64,000 nt of DNA from Phycisphaerae bacterium. Lineage in GTDB: Bacteria > Planctomycetota > Phycisphaerae > UBA1845 > Fen-1342. The notes beneath the pieces are model-generated. The model had not been told where the DNA came from. It worked only from the letters and a program-made list of their open reading frames with translations, and did no database searches. Where the stretch lies: contig JAGNKU010000010.1 of NCBI GenBank assembly GCA_017999985.1, positions 1-64,000 on the forward strand, in the 5' to 3' direction. Below are positions 35,704 to 45,166 of this stretch, in pieces; within the stretch, counting starts at the first letter, position 1, and each line of letters opens with the position of its first letter. Both the position numbers and the translations under genes were made by a program.

Positions 35704-35722
35704 CGCGCCCGGCCCGGGCGCG
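35704..35722 (+). promoter_or_regulatory. Perfect 9-bp hairpin in transaldolase leader
   Basis: CGCGCCCGG and CCGGGCGCG flank a single C. The element lies between the predicted transcription start and the AGGAA ribosome-binding site of the gene at 35747. It could stabilise the mRNA, bind a protein as DNA, or be the residue of a terminator for the crotonase cluster. Confidence 0.45.
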
Positions 35723-35746
35723 CTACGATGAAGCAGGAATTCTTGC

Positions 35747-36862
35747 ATGAACCGCATTCGGCAAATCACGGCGCTGGGTCAGGCAATCTGGTTTGATAAC
35801 ATCAGCCGCGACCTGATACGCAGTGGGCAGCTCGCTGCGCTGGTGGAGGAGGGCATCACCGGCGTCACGTCTAACCCGACGATCTTCCACAAGGCTATCA
35901 CAACCGGGACGGCTTACGACGACGACATCCGCCAACTCGTTCGCGACGGCAAGAACGCGGTGGAAATCTACGAAGCGCTGGCACTCGGGGACGTCGGCGA
36001 GGCAGCGGACACCTTGCGCCCGACGTACAACGAGACGCACGGTCGCGACGGGTTCGTGAGCATCGAGGTCAACCCGCACCTCGCGCATGACACAGAAGGC
36101 ACGATCGCGGAAGCCCGGCGGCTCTTTGGCACGCTGCGCCGGCCGAACGTGATGATCAAGGTACCCGGCACGTCGGCGGGGCTGCCGGCGATCACGACGC
36201 TGATCGGCGAGGGGATCAACGTCAACGTGACGCTGATCTTCGCCCTCTCGGCGTATGAGCAGGTGATGGAGGCTTACCTGCAAGGGTTAAGCAGGTTCCA
36301 GACGACCGGCCGGCCGCTGGGGCTGGTGTCGTCGGTCGCCTCATTCTTCGTCAGCCGGGTGGACACGCTGACTGACAAGGTCCTGGATCATCGCATCGAG
36401 CACGGGGAGCCGCACCTCGAACCGCTGTACGGGCTGGCCGCGGTGGCCAGCGCGAAGATCGCGTATGCGAAATACAAGGGCGTATTTGGCGGCCCGCGGT
36501 TCGAGCCGTTCCGATCCGCGGGTGCACGGCCGCAGCGCCCGCTGTGGGCCAGTACCAGCACGAAGAACCCGAGCTACCCCGACACGAAGTACGTCGATCC
36601 GCTGATCGGAATCAACACCGTGAACACGGTGCCGCCGAATACGCTCGACGCCATTCGTGATCACGCCGTCACGGCGCAGACGATCGAGTGCGATCTCGAC
36701 CACGCGCAGGCGGTGATGAAAGAGTTGGCGGGACTGAAGATCGACATGGACTGGGTGACGGCCTGTCTGCTGGATGAGGGCGTCAAGGCGTTCCAGGATT
36801 CGTATGACAAGCTCTTGGCTGATATCGAGGCCAAGCGCGCCGGGCTGCAGCAGCCGGCGTAG
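35747..36862 (+). CDS. tal: Transaldolase
   Basis: 371 residues, the long TalB-like/Tal-Pgi type. GVTSNPTIFHKAI, the Schiff-base Lys in NVMIKVPGT, and NVNVTLIFALSAYEQVMEAY are diagnostic. It exchanges a dihydroxyacetone unit between sedoheptulose-7-P and glyceraldehyde-3-P in the pentose phosphate pathway. The start ATG has AGGAA 9 bases upstream. No fusion to glucose-6-P isomerase. Confidence 0.96.
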   Translation: MNRIRQITALGQAIWFDNISRDLIRSGQLAALVEEGITGVTSNPTIFHKAITTGTAYDDDIRQLVRDGKNAVEIYEALALGDVGEAADTLRPTYNETHGRDGFVSIEVNPHLAHDTEGTIAEARRLFGTLRRPNVMIKVPGTSAGLPAITTLIGEGINVNVTLIFALSAYEQVMEAYLQGLSRFQTTGRPLGLVSSVASFFVSRVDTLTDKVLDHRIEHGEPHLEPLYGLAAVASAKIAYAKYKGVFGGPRFEPFRSAGARPQRPLWASTSTKNPSYPDTKYVDPLIGINTVNTVPPNTLDAIRDHAVTAQTIECDLDHAQAVMKELAGLKIDMDWVTACLLDEGVKAFQDSYDKLLADIEAKRAGLQQPA

Positions 36863-36877
36863 CGGAGGGCACAGCGC

Positions 36878-37681
36878 ATGACGGGCCGGATGGCGTGGCT
36901 GGGCGGGCTGCTGGCCTGCTCGCTGGCGGTGAGTCCGGGGTGCGGACAGTCCGGGGGCCCGCCGTATGAGCCGTATCAGCCCCCCCGGGTGACGTCGCAG
37001 CCGGCGTCCGCAGGCGAAGTCGCCGTGACGCCAACGCGCGACCCGGCCGTGGAGAGCACCGTTCACATTGTCGAGGCCGAACACACGCTCACCGGCGTGA
37101 ATCTGCGGATATCAGACCTCGTCAGCATTGCCTACCGCACGCCGGAGCGCACGCATGAGACAGTGCCGCTGCTCTCGGCGTACCGCATTCGGTCGCAGAC
37201 GCCACTGCCAAAGGAGCGTTACGACGTACGCGTGTTTGTGCCGGGTGCGGACGCGACACACTTGCGGGCGGCGCTGGCGAAGCTGCTGGCCGATCGGTTT
37301 GGCATCGTGGCGCATCGCGAATTGCGGGCGGAGGAAGTGTACGTGCTCGTGGTGCCGACGGGGCAAATCGCGCGTCCGCCGAGCGGATCGGAACGGCCGC
37401 GCGAGCCAGGCACCGGCGTGCTGACTTTGAAGGGCGACGACCTGGCGCTGTTGGCCGAGCAGCTCGAGGAAGTGCTGCGGCACCCGGTTGTGGATGAAAC
37501 GGGGTTGCGGGCGCCGTTCGCGGTGTACCTGGATCGGGAGCTGGAGGGCGGGCAGCCGCGGCCGTTGGACTTCGAGCAGGTGCGGACGTCGCTGCGGGTG
37601 CAGATGCAGTTGGACCTGGTGCGGACGCAGCGGACGATCGAGTTCGTGATCGTGGATCGCGTGGGGGCGGGGACGCCGTAG
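36878..37681 (+). CDS. Secreted TIGR03435/DUF3738-type protein
   Basis: 267 residues. Signal peptide with Cys in SPGCGQ (probable lipoprotein). The body fits the TIGR03435 layout: ISDLVSIAY, YDVRVFVPG, LLADRFGIVAHRELRAEEVYVLVV and, near the end, LRHPVVDETGLRAPFAVYLD. The family was named in soil acidobacteria and has no established function. 15 bases after tal, so possibly in the same transcript. Confidence 0.8.
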   Translation: MTGRMAWLGGLLACSLAVSPGCGQSGGPPYEPYQPPRVTSQPASAGEVAVTPTRDPAVESTVHIVEAEHTLTGVNLRISDLVSIAYRTPERTHETVPLLSAYRIRSQTPLPKERYDVRVFVPGADATHLRAALAKLLADRFGIVAHRELRAEEVYVLVVPTGQIARPPSGSERPREPGTGVLTLKGDDLALLAEQLEEVLRHPVVDETGLRAPFAVYLDRELEGGQPRPLDFEQVRTSLRVQMQLDLVRTQRTIEFVIVDRVGAGTP

Positions 37682-37689
37682 GGTGTGAC

Positions 37690-38316
37690 TCAAGGGATCG
37701 TGAGCCCGCCGGTCTCTTCCAGCCAAGCGGCGATTTCGTCGGCGACGCGGGGGACATTGTCGTCGGATACATCGACGCGCAGGGTGGGCAGCCGCGATTG
37801 CCGCACGACGCGGCGGATCTCGTCCTGCTCCTGGATGAATACGTCGAGGTCGTCGTACTGGGCGGGGTTGCCTGACACGGCGAGGCGCAGCGCCCGGGCG
37901 CGGGCGAAAGAGTCGGGGCTGCGCGTGCAGAGGATGAGGCGGAAGCCGAGCGCAAGCAGGCGTTCCTCGAGCCAACCGAAATCGTAGTCCATGCCGTGTT
38001 CGCGGCGCTGGTAGACCTGCGTCGAGATGTGGAAGCGGTCGACGATCCACGAATAATAGCGCTGCAACTCGAAGAGGCGGACCCATGTACGGTAGGTTTC
38101 AAGGGCGAGGGCCTCCTCGTCGGGGGCGAAGTTGATGAGTCCGCGGCCCCAGGGGACGTTCGTGAATGCGCACCACTCGGCGGAGATCAGCGGGGAGTGG
38201 TAGCGGTACTTTCGCGGCCCGACGATGCGGGGGTGCTCGTTGAGTGCGAAGGCGAGGTCGGTCTTCAGCGTCAGCCGCGTGCCCTCGAGGATGAGCTTGG
38301 GACAGAGCTTGGGCAT
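37690..38316 (-). CDS. Nucleoside/thymidylate-kinase-like P-loop protein with altered Walker A
   Basis: 208 residues. The N-terminus reads LILEGTRLTLKTDLAFAL, which aligns with the EGxDGxGKST P-loop of thymidylate kinases, but the Gly before the Lys is Leu17 (Lys18 and Thr19 kept). WIVDRFHIST corresponds to the DR-Y/H motif, and ILCTRSPDSFARAR to the later Arg-rich segment. Nucleotide kinase activity is uncertain. The ATG at 38316 has TACGAT 7 bases upstream and no Shine-Dalgarno sequence. Confidence 0.72.
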   Translation of the reverse strand: MPKLCPKLILEGTRLTLKTDLAFALNEHPRIVGPRKYRYHSPLISAEWCAFTNVPWGRGLINFAPDEEALALETYRTWVRLFELQRYYSWIVDRFHISTQVYQRREHGMDYDFGWLEERLLALGFRLILCTRSPDSFARARALRLAVSGNPAQYDDLDVFIQEQDEIRRVVRQSRLPTLRVDVSDDNVPRVADEIAAWLEETGGLTIP

Positions 38317-38323
38317 GGGGCGG

Positions 38324-38329
38324 ATCGTA
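38324..38329 (-). promoter_or_regulatory. -10 element, predicted leaderless start of kinase-like gene
   Basis: TACGAT on the minus strand, 7 bases before the ATG at 38316. No ribosome-binding site. Confidence 0.4.
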
Positions 38330-38523
38330 CCTAGAACCCGGGGCGAGGGCGACAGCAGCAGATGGACTGCCGCCGCTGCCAAACTGGCATGATCCGGGCG
38401 TCGAGTCGAATATGTTACTGGCTGTAAATAAAAGGGTTATGCTCGCCACTGCATTGGTACGCGGCTTGTACACTGGCTCTTGGGCCGGCCGGGGTAGCGG
38501 TCTGCCCAGGAAGGAACCGTACG

Positions 38524-41211
38524 ATGCAGATGGACAAGTTCACGATCAAGGCGGCCGAGGCGATCCAGCGGGCCCAGCAGCTTGCGCAGGGCGCCGGCAA
38601 TCCGGAAGTCACGCCGCTGCACTTGCTGGCGGCCCTCGTTTCACCCGGGGCCGACAGCAATGGCGGCGTGGTTGTGCCGCTGCTCGAGAAGGCGGGCGGG
38701 CACGTCGGGCAGATTCGCACGATGGTCGAGAGCGAGCTGAAGCGGCTGCCGCGGCAGTCGGGCGGGTCGCTCACGGCGCATCGGTCGTTCGTGGATGTGC
38801 TGAACGCCGCCGAGAAGGAAGCCCGGCGGATGCAGGACCAATACATCTCCGTCGAGCACCTGCTGCTGGCGCTGGCCGATGTGGCGAGCGATGCGCGCGA
38901 GGTGCTGCAGCTAAACGCCGCCAATCGCGACGACATTCTCGCGGCGCTGAAAGAGGTCCGCGGCAACCAGAGCGTCACATCGCAGAACCCCGAGGATACG
39001 TACGAGCCGCTGAAGCGGTACGGGCGCGACCTGGTCGAAGCCGCGCGCCAGGGCAAGCTCGATCCGGTCATCGGCCGCGACGACGAGATCCGCCGCTGCA
39101 TGCAGGTGCTGGCGCGCCGGACGAAGAACAACCCAGTCTTGATCGGCGAGGCGGGCGTCGGCAAGACCGCGATTGTGGAGGGATTGGCGCAGCGGATTCT
39201 CGCTGGCGACGTGCCGCAGGCGCTCAAGGACAAGAAGGTCGTCGCGCTCGACATGGGGGCGTTGATCGCCGGTGCGAAGTACCGCGGCGAGTTCGAAGAG
39301 CGGCTCAAGGCGGTCGTGCAGGCGGTGGTGCAGTCGGCGGGAGAGGTCATCCTGTTCATCGACGAGCTGCACACGATCGTTGGGGCGGGCAAGACGGAAG
39401 GTTCGCCGGACGCGGGCAACCTGCTCAAGCCGGCGCTGGCGCGTGGCGAGCTGCGCTGCATCGGTGCGACAACGCTGGACGAGTATCGCAAGCACGTCGA
39501 GAAGGACAAGGCGCTCGAGCGGCGGTTCCAGCCGGTGTACATCGGCGAGCCGACGGTCGAGGACACGATTGCGATCCTACGCGGGCTGAAGCCGCGCTAC
39601 GACGCGCACCACGGCGTGCGCATCCAGGACGCCGCGCTGGTGGCGGCGGCGACGCTGTCGCATCGCTACATCAGCGACCGCCATCTGCCGGACAAGGCGA
39701 TTGACCTGATCGACGAGGCGGCATCGCGGCTGCGGATCGAGAACGACTCGTTGCCGAGCGAGCTGGATGAGCTGCGTCGCCGCATCATGCAACTGGAGAT
39801 TGAGCGCGAGGCGCTGAAGAAGGAGCGCGACGACGCCAGCAAGCAGCAACTGAAGCTGAATGAGAAAGAGCTGGCCGGGCTGAAGGAGCGCGACCGGCTG
39901 CTCACGGCGCAGTGGGAGAACGAAAAGGGGGCGATCGAGGCGATCAAGGCTATCAAGGTCGAGTTGGCCGCGAAGCAGACCGAGCTGGACGATGCGCAGC
40001 GGCGCGGTGATCTGGAGCGGGCGGCGCGCATTCGCTACGGCGAACTGCCAGAGCTGAATCGGAAGCTGGCGGAGCGCGAGCAGAAGCTGACCGAGTTGCA
40101 CCGGGATGGCGGGGGCTTGCTGCGCGAGGAGGTCACGGCGGAAGAAGTCGCCGAAGTCGTCAGCAAGTGGACCGGCGTGCCGGTGGCGCGGATGCTGGAG
40201 GGCGAGAAAGAGAAGCTGATGAAGATGGAGGAGCGTTTGCACGCGCGCGTCGTTGGTCAGGATGAGGCCGTGCGGGCGGTGTCGGACGCCGTACGGCGAA
40301 GCCGGGCGGGGCTGGGCGATCCGCAGCGGCCGATTGGTTCGTTCCTGTTCCTGGGTCCGACGGGCGTGGGCAAGACGGAGCTGTGCAAGGCGCTGGCGGA
40401 ATTCCTGTTCGACGATGAGTCCGCGTTCGTGCGGATCGACATGAGCGAGTTCATGGAGCAGCACAGCGTGGCGCGGTTGATCGGCGCCCCGCCGGGATAC
40501 GTCGGGTATGAAGAGGGCGGGCGGCTAACGGAGGCCGTGCATCGACGGCCGTACAGCGTGATCCTGCTCGATGAGATTGAGAAGGCGCATCGCGACGTGT
40601 TCAACGTACTGCTGCAGGTGTTGGATGACGGGCGCCTGACCGATGGGCATGGCCGGACGGTGGACTTCCGGAACACGATTGTGGCGATGACGAGCAACAT
40701 CGGGAGTGAGCTGATTGCCGCTGCTGCAGACGAGGCACGCAGGCACGGAGGCACGCAGGGACGCAGGGGGGCGGCGGCGGACGATACGTCGGCCGTGGAT
40801 TTCGAGATCGAGCTCAAAGTGAAGGAAGAGCTGAAGCGGCATTTCCGGCCGGAGTTCCTGAACCGGATTGACGAGACGATCATCTTCCACCGTCTGTCGC
40901 GCGCGGACCTGCGCGGCATCGTGGATCGGCAGGTGGCGCTGCTCCAGCAGCGGCTGGCCGGCGGCACGGGCTCTCAGCCGGTCGGGCTTAAGCTCATGCT
41001 CACGGATAAGGCGAAGGACCAGCTTGCCCAGGATGGGTACGACCCGGTCTACGGTGCGCGGCCGTTGAAGCGGCTGATTCAGCAGCAGATCGAGAACCCG
41101 CTGGCCAAGCGCATCCTGCACGGCGACTTCGCGCCGGGCGACACGATCTTGGTCGATTCGGACGGCGAGATGTACTCGTTCGCCAAAGAAGTGGCGGCAA
41201 GACCTGCCTGA
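38524..41211 (+). CDS. clpB: ATP-dependent disaggregase ClpB
   Basis: 895 residues. N domain (1-145), NBD1 with Walker A GEAGVGKT (about 208) and Walker [14 protein letters not shown], a middle coiled coil (about 400-520, Glu/Lys-rich), and NBD2 with GPTGVGKT (about 612) and TSNIGSEL (sensor 1). With DnaK it extracts proteins from aggregates. After sensor 1, residues about 737-757 ([17 protein letters not shown]) are an insertion not usual in the family, encoded by a GGCACGCAGG-type DNA repeat. The upstream region shows no CIRCE element. Confidence 0.97.
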   Translation: MQMDKFTIKAAEAIQRAQQLAQGAGNPEVTPLHLLAALVSPGADSNGGVVVPLLEKAGGHVGQIRTMVESELKRLPRQSGGSLTAHRSFVDVLNAAEKEARRMQDQYISVEHLLLALADVASDAREVLQLNAANRDDILAALKEVRGNQSVTSQNPEDTYEPLKRYGRDLVEAARQGKLDPVIGRDDEIRRCMQVLARRTKNNPVLIGEAGVGKTAIVEGLAQRILAGDVPQALKDKKVVALDMGALIAGAKYRGEFEERLKAVVQAVVQSAGEVILFIDELHTIVGAGKTEGSPDAGNLLKPALARGELRCIGATTLDEYRKHVEKDKALERRFQPVYIGEPTVEDTIAILRGLKPRYDAHHGVRIQDAALVAAATLSHRYISDRHLPDKAIDLIDEAASRLRIENDSLPSELDELRRRIMQLEIEREALKKERDDASKQQLKLNEKELAGLKERDRLLTAQWENEKGAIEAIKAIKVELAAKQTELDDAQRRGDLERAARIRYGELPELNRKLAEREQKLTELHRDGGGLLREEVTAEEVAEVVSKWTGVPVARMLEGEKEKLMKMEERLHARVVGQDEAVRAVSDAVRRSRAGLGDPQRPIGSFLFLGPTGVGKTELCKALAEFLFDDESAFVRIDMSEFMEQHSVARLIGAPPGYVGYEEGGRLTEAVHRRPYSVILLDEIEKAHRDVFNVLLQVLDDGRLTDGHGRTVDFRNTIVAMTSNIGSELIAAAADEARRHGGTQGRRGAAADDTSAVDFEIELKVKEELKRHFRPEFLNRIDETIIFHRLSRADLRGIVDRQVALLQQRLAGGTGSQPVGLKLMLTDKAKDQLAQDGYDPVYGARPLKRLIQQQIENPLAKRILHGDFAPGDTILVDSDGEMYSFAKEVAARPA
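40735..40775 (+). repeat. GGCACGCAGGCACG repeat inserted in frame in clpB
   Basis: GAGGCACGCAGGCACG, then GGAGGCACGCAGG and GACGCAGGGG, a degenerate run of the same unit found at 7086. It encodes the Arg/Gly-rich insertion between sensor 1 and [11 protein letters not shown]. Confidence 0.6.
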
Positions 41212-41285
41212 TCAACGCTGCCCTGCATCGGCCAGTGCGCGACGAGGCACAGGTGGTCTGACCTTCGCCGGCCACGCCATCGGTG

Positions 41286-41558
41286 TCAGCACAGGCGCCG
41301 GAATACCACGATCTGCAAGGCAGCCGCGAGCAGCAGGATCGGAGCCATCAGAATGCTGCCGAAGTAGAGGACGGCGTAGATGCCACCGCGCCAGAGCGTG
41401 GCTCCCATTGTCATGCCCGCTGGGACCGTGCCGGAGATAATGCACGTGTAGCTGCGCCAGCCCGCGGCATCGCTGGCCCGGTATAAGCTGATCAGCAGCA
41501 TCGCCACCAAGACGAATCCCAGCGGCGAGAAGAGCCAGCGTAGTGGTTTCATGGCCAT
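41286..41558 (-). CDS. Small membrane protein, two transmembrane segments
   Basis: 90 residues. Hydrophobic segments at about 10-27 and 62-86 are joined by a polar loop with one Cys. Its start overlaps the end of the linalool dehydratase/isomerase-like gene by 10 bases, so it is probably co-translated with it. No family recognised. Confidence 0.7.
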   Translation of the reverse strand: MAMKPLRWLFSPLGFVLVAMLLISLYRASDAAGWRSYTCIISGTVPAGMTMGATLWRGGIYAVLYFGSILMAPILLLAAALQIVVFRRLC

Positions 41559-42733
41559 GCTCCCGAGCGCGATTCGTGCCAGAGCGGGCCCTGCACGATG
41601 CTGTACAGCAACACTGCGTCGCCCACCTGATTACTCGCCGCATAGCGCAGTCCAGCGCTGTCACGGATCGGGAACGCCGCGAATTCCAGCGTCGTGATCA
41701 GCTTCCGCTGGAACTCGGCGTCGCCAAACGCACCGGAGGCGACGCAGGCCAGCCCGCTCGAGCCGGCGCTGATGTCCAGGCCCGGGACGATCGGCCCAGA
41801 ATCAACATCCGCCGCGTTCTGCCAGGAAGGTGGCCATTCGCGGGCGAAGCCGAATCCGAGCAGCTCGCGCCCGAGTTCACGCTTCGCGCCCGCGTACTGC
41901 TCCGCTGCAAACGCCGGATCGACTAGCTGGAGACAGTGGGCGGCCATCCAGATTGATGATCCTTCTGGCCCGTCGCGTGGCTCGCCGTACCACGTGAAGC
42001 TCGACAGCAGGAGGCCGGTCCAACTGTCCACGAGCTGCTGGCGCGCGATCTCAACCCAGCGCCGCGCGAACGCGCTGTGATCCGTCCCGCCGCACGCGTC
42101 GCTGATTCGCATGGCCGCCAGGGCCATCGTGTTGCAGAACACCCAGCATTCATCCGGATAGCTTTCGGCGCACAGGACCGGACTGGCCTCCATGCGCTCC
42201 TGGATAACCCGCAGGCGCTTTGCCAGCGCCAGTTCAAAGCGTGATTCCGGGCTCACTGTCTGCCGCACCGCCAGCATCAGCGCGATCTCGCTGTCGACAA
42301 ACTGGCTGCGGGCCGGCTGCTGCTGCCACGCGCCACTGAGCGCGTAGGGCATCAGGAAGTGGAGCTGCCCATACTGGGCTTCGATGCGCAATGTATCCTC
42401 GAGCATGGCATCGATCGTCCGGAGGTACTCTGGCGCCTGCTGCACCTCACGGCGGCTGAGGTTCGCCAGTGCCAGTACCAGGTACGTCCGGCCCATCAGG
42501 TCCCACTCGGCGTTGGTGGTGCGCATGTCGGCGCGCTGTGCGGCCATGTCATCCTGGAGCTGCCGCAGGTGGTACTGAGCCATCTCGCGGGCGCGAACCG
42601 GCGTGCTGGTGCTCCCGGCGAGTTCAGTGAGGCGGGGTCGAAACAGCACGTGGACGGTCGGCAGCCAAATCGCCGCCGCGATGCACAGTGAACCAAGGCA
42701 GCCGACAATCCTGACCCCGGTTGAGTTTGGCAT
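41549..42733 (-). CDS. Linalool dehydratase/isomerase-like (alpha/alpha barrel) membrane-anchored protein
   Basis: 394 residues. An N-terminal membrane anchor (about 8-30) is followed by an all-helical domain. Resemblance to the Castellaniella enzyme is seen in the Cys pair region (Cys188 and Cys200 in AESYPDECWVFCNT), then MRISDACGGTDHSAFARRW and SIWMAAHCLQLVDPAF, parallel to its CEPDNYFVQCNS and following helices. An ADVDSGP segment and AASNQVGDAVLLY end the domain. Substrate unknown, and terpene chemistry is not implied. The ATG has TATACT 6 bases upstream. Confidence 0.68.
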   Translation of the reverse strand: MPNSTGVRIVGCLGSLCIAAAIWLPTVHVLFRPRLTELAGSTSTPVRAREMAQYHLRQLQDDMAAQRADMRTTNAEWDLMGRTYLVLALANLSRREVQQAPEYLRTIDAMLEDTLRIEAQYGQLHFLMPYALSGAWQQQPARSQFVDSEIALMLAVRQTVSPESRFELALAKRLRVIQERMEASPVLCAESYPDECWVFCNTMALAAMRISDACGGTDHSAFARRWVEIARQQLVDSWTGLLLSSFTWYGEPRDGPEGSSIWMAAHCLQLVDPAFAAEQYAGAKRELGRELLGFGFAREWPPSWQNAADVDSGPIVPGLDISAGSSGLACVASGAFGDAEFQRKLITTLEFAAFPIRDSAGLRYAASNQVGDAVLLYSIVQGPLWHESRSGAWP

Positions 42734-42739
42734 GCGGAC

Positions 42740-42745
42740 AGTATA
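42740..42745 (-). promoter_or_regulatory. -10 element, predicted leaderless start
   Basis: TATACT on the minus strand, 6 bases before the ATG at 42733. No Shine-Dalgarno sequence and no clear -35. Confidence 0.5.
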
Positions 42746-42934
42746 CGGGCGGATCGCAAGAGAAAGCGACGGATACGCAGTCCACGTCGCAGCAGGGCCC
42801 CGGCCCATCACTGCACAATCAGATTCGCGTCCCTCGTCGACGAGGCGGACAGGCACTCGCCCGACCGCGCAATCGCCGGCCGGATTGACCACCGGCCCCC
42901 GTGCCTACTTCCCGGCGATCGCGTTTTGACTGCC

Positions 42935-42940
42935 TATACT
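42935..42940 (+). promoter_or_regulatory. -10 element of CHRD gene
   Basis: TATACT 46 bases before the CHRD ATG. The leader contains AGGAGG. No convincing -35. Confidence 0.4.
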
Positions 42941-42985
42941 CCTCACTGCGGGCCGTGAAGAGTCCCCGACTCAGGAGGCAGGCAC

Positions 42986-43567
42986 ATGCGTCCATCATTG
43001 AGCAATCTCTCTGCATTGTTCAGCGGGCTGTTGCTGATCGCGACCGCAGCGAGCGCGGCTCCGATCTACTACCAGGCGGTGTTGTCAGGGCCGGCCGAAA
43101 GCCCGCCGAACGCGTCACCCGGCACGGGCCTCGCGCTCGTGGATATCGACGTCGTAGCGCACACGCTCCACGTAAATGTCGAATTCGCCGGGCTGCTGGG
43201 CAACAGCACGGCGGCGCACATCCACGCCCCAACAGCAGTCCCCGGCACCGGCACGGCGGGCGTCGCCACGATGCTGCCGACTTTTCTGGGCTTCCCGGCC
43301 GGCGTGACCGCCGGTACGTACGATGCCACTTTCGACACGAGCGTGACGTCGACGTATAACGCTGCCTTTGTGACGGCGAACGGCGGGACGGCGGCCGGCG
43401 CGGAAGCCGCACTGGCGGCCAGCATGGCGGCGGGCACGGCCTACTTCAACCTTCATTCGAATGTTTTCCCCGGCGGCGAGATTCGCGGGTTTCTGACGCT
43501 GGTCCCGGAGCCGACGGCGCTGGGTGCGCTAGTCGCCGGCGCGCTGTTTGCGTTCCGCCGCCGCTGA
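42986..43567 (+). CDS. CHRD-domain secreted protein with PEP-CTERM sorting signal
   Basis: 193 residues. Signal peptide cut near ASAAP. The CHRD domain spans about 27-170, with AAHIHAP and AYFNLHSNVFPGGEIRG, the usual His-rich signatures. The C-terminus VPEPTALGALVAGALFAFRRR is a PEP-CTERM signal: a VPEP motif, a hydrophobic helix and a basic tail, processed by an exosortase. AGGAGG lies before the ATG. No exosortase is in this window. Confidence 0.92.
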   Translation: MRPSLSNLSALFSGLLLIATAASAAPIYYQAVLSGPAESPPNASPGTGLALVDIDVVAHTLHVNVEFAGLLGNSTAAHIHAPTAVPGTGTAGVATMLPTFLGFPAGVTAGTYDATFDTSVTSTYNAAFVTANGGTAAGAEAALAASMAAGTAYFNLHSNVFPGGEIRGFLTLVPEPTALGALVAGALFAFRRR

Positions 43568-43673
43568 TGCCGTCACGGGTGGCAGCCGCAACGTTGTGTT
43601 GAAGCGCGTACCACGGCTGTGCCGGCCGCGCGGCGCGGAGGCCGCGCGGTCGGCGTACCGTAGTCGTTCCGCT

Positions 43674-44036
43674 TCATTCGGACTTCGTCTCTGCGGGCTT
43701 TTCCTCGTCGCGCTTCTCGGTGGCGAGTTGCGCGAAGACGCGCTGGCCGAACTGCTCCGCGACATGCGCCAGGCGCCAGCGGCGCACGTCGAGAACGCTG
43801 TGCTTGCCCTCGGCCGTCTGAATGAAGACGAACGGCAGGCAGACTTCGACAATCAGCACGGGGGTCGGCTCGCCCTCGGGCAGGCGCGCAATGCGCACGA
43901 GCTTGTCGCTGTCGGCGTCGAGGCACTCCCACGCTTCACGGATACGCTCGCTGACGACGTGCAGCGGCGCGACGTACTGGCCCGGCCGGAGGTCTTCCGG
44001 CGCGACGGCCCGCGCGATGTTCAGTTCATAATCCAT
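43674..44036 (-). CDS. Hypothetical protein
   Basis: 120 residues with a clear GGGAGG site 8 bases before the ATG. A mixed alpha/beta pattern (GQYVAPLHVVSERIREAWECLD, TPVLIVEVCLPFVFIQT) is followed by a charged Glu/Lys-rich C-terminus. No signal peptide or membrane segment, so probably cytoplasmic. I do not recognise the family. Confidence 0.75.
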   Translation of the reverse strand: MDYELNIARAVAPEDLRPGQYVAPLHVVSERIREAWECLDADSDKLVRIARLPEGEPTPVLIVEVCLPFVFIQTAEGKHSVLDVRRWRLAHVAEQFGQRVFAQLATEKRDEEKPAETKSE

Positions 44037-44347
44037 GTTCGCTGCCTCCCGCCCGGCGGGGGCGCACAGTCAGGGTTACCCGAAAGAAACCTTCGCGAAT
44101 CGGACGAGGAACCGGCCGCCGACTAGCCGAAGGCTGGCCGGTCATAGCGGGCGCAATCCGTACTTGTGGCGCGCCACCGCTTGAGGTTGGTCGAAATGTG
44201 CAGGACCGGGCACACATCGGGCTCCTTGGAAGAGGCGGGAAGATAGCGAATGTGCCCGGCGCATGTCAACGAAAATCCGCGGGCTGGCGGGACAAATTCA
44301 CGGCCGGGACGGCCGTGCCACCCGAGGGCCGGAGCATCCGCCGCTCG
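44037..44347. other. Intergenic region, about 310 bp, with terminator stem
   Basis: Lies downstream of the reductase gene and upstream of the hypothetical gene, both on the minus strand. It contains the stem-loop at 44299-44317. No other feature seen. Confidence 0.5.
44299..44317 (-). terminator. Stem-loop downstream of ferredoxin reductase gene
   Basis: CACGGCC / GGCCGTG with a 5-base loop. On the minus strand it is followed by AATTTG, a short T-bearing tail. It starts about 30 bases past the reductase stop. Confidence 0.5.
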
Positions 44348-45160
44348 CTACCAGTAACGCTCGAAGTGCAGGTTGCCGCGTGTTGTGCGGTCGTCGGTGA
44401 CGAAGCCGCGATCTTCGAGCAGCTTCTGCACCGCGTCAATCATGTCGGGATTGCCGCATAGGAACACGTGACACTGCGCGGGGTCGAGCGGGGCGCCGAC
44501 CAGCGCGTGATACGTGTCTGGCTCCAGCACCGTCTGCACGCGGCCGCGGCGGCCCACCCACGGGCTGTCAGCCGGTTCGCGGGTCGCAAGCGGAATGTAG
44601 ACCACCGTCGGATCCTCGCGGGCGATGGTTTCCATCTCTGCCCGGTAGCCGAGATCGGGGCTGAAGCGCACGCCGTTGATGAGCACGAATCGTCGCCAAC
44701 GGTTCTGGCCACGGTAGGTCCGCAGCATCGACAGGAATGGCGCGATGCCGGTGCCGGTCGAGATCATGACCAGGTCACGGTCCGGCGGCGCCAGGTCGAT
44801 GCTAAACTCGCCCTTCGCTTCGGTGTCCATCCACAGCCGGTCGCCGGGGCCGATTTCCCAGAGGCGCGGCGTCAGCTCGCCGGCCTCGACGCGGACGACG
44901 AAGAATTCCACGGTCTCGGTGACGAGCGGCGAGGAGGCGATGGAATACGCCCGGCGGGTGAGGCGGATGCGGCCGGGTTTCGCGGTTGGTCGCGAGGCGG
45001 CGCCATCCGGCGCCGGCGGACGTGGCAGGCCGAGCCGCAGGAACTGCCCCGGGGTGAAGGGCGGCACGGTGCCGGAGTCCGGGCGGACGCGAACGATGCT
45101 GAGGATGTCCGTGAGGTCTTCGCGGGCAACGAGGGTGGCGTTGGTCGGATCGGCTTCCAT
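44348..45160 (-). CDS. fpr: Ferredoxin/flavodoxin--NADP+ reductase
   Basis: 270 residues. FAD-binding RRAYSIASSP, NADP-binding STGTGIAPFLSML and FLCGNPDMI, and the C-terminal HFERYW with terminal aromatic residue, as in bacterial Fpr enzymes. It passes electrons between NADPH and ferredoxin or flavodoxin in the cytoplasm. A Pro-rich insertion sits in the FAD domain (about 48-62). ATG at 45160 with TAGAAT 6 bases upstream and no Shine-Dalgarno sequence. Confidence 0.93.
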   Translation of the reverse strand: MEADPTNATLVAREDLTDILSIVRVRPDSGTVPPFTPGQFLRLGLPRPPAPDGAASRPTAKPGRIRLTRRAYSIASSPLVTETVEFFVVRVEAGELTPRLWEIGPGDRLWMDTEAKGEFSIDLAPPDRDLVMISTGTGIAPFLSMLRTYRGQNRWRRFVLINGVRFSPDLGYRAEMETIAREDPTVVYIPLATREPADSPWVGRRGRVQTVLEPDTYHALVGAPLDPAQCHVFLCGNPDMIDAVQKLLEDRGFVTDDRTTRGNLHFERYW

Positions 45161-45166
45161 TCGCCT

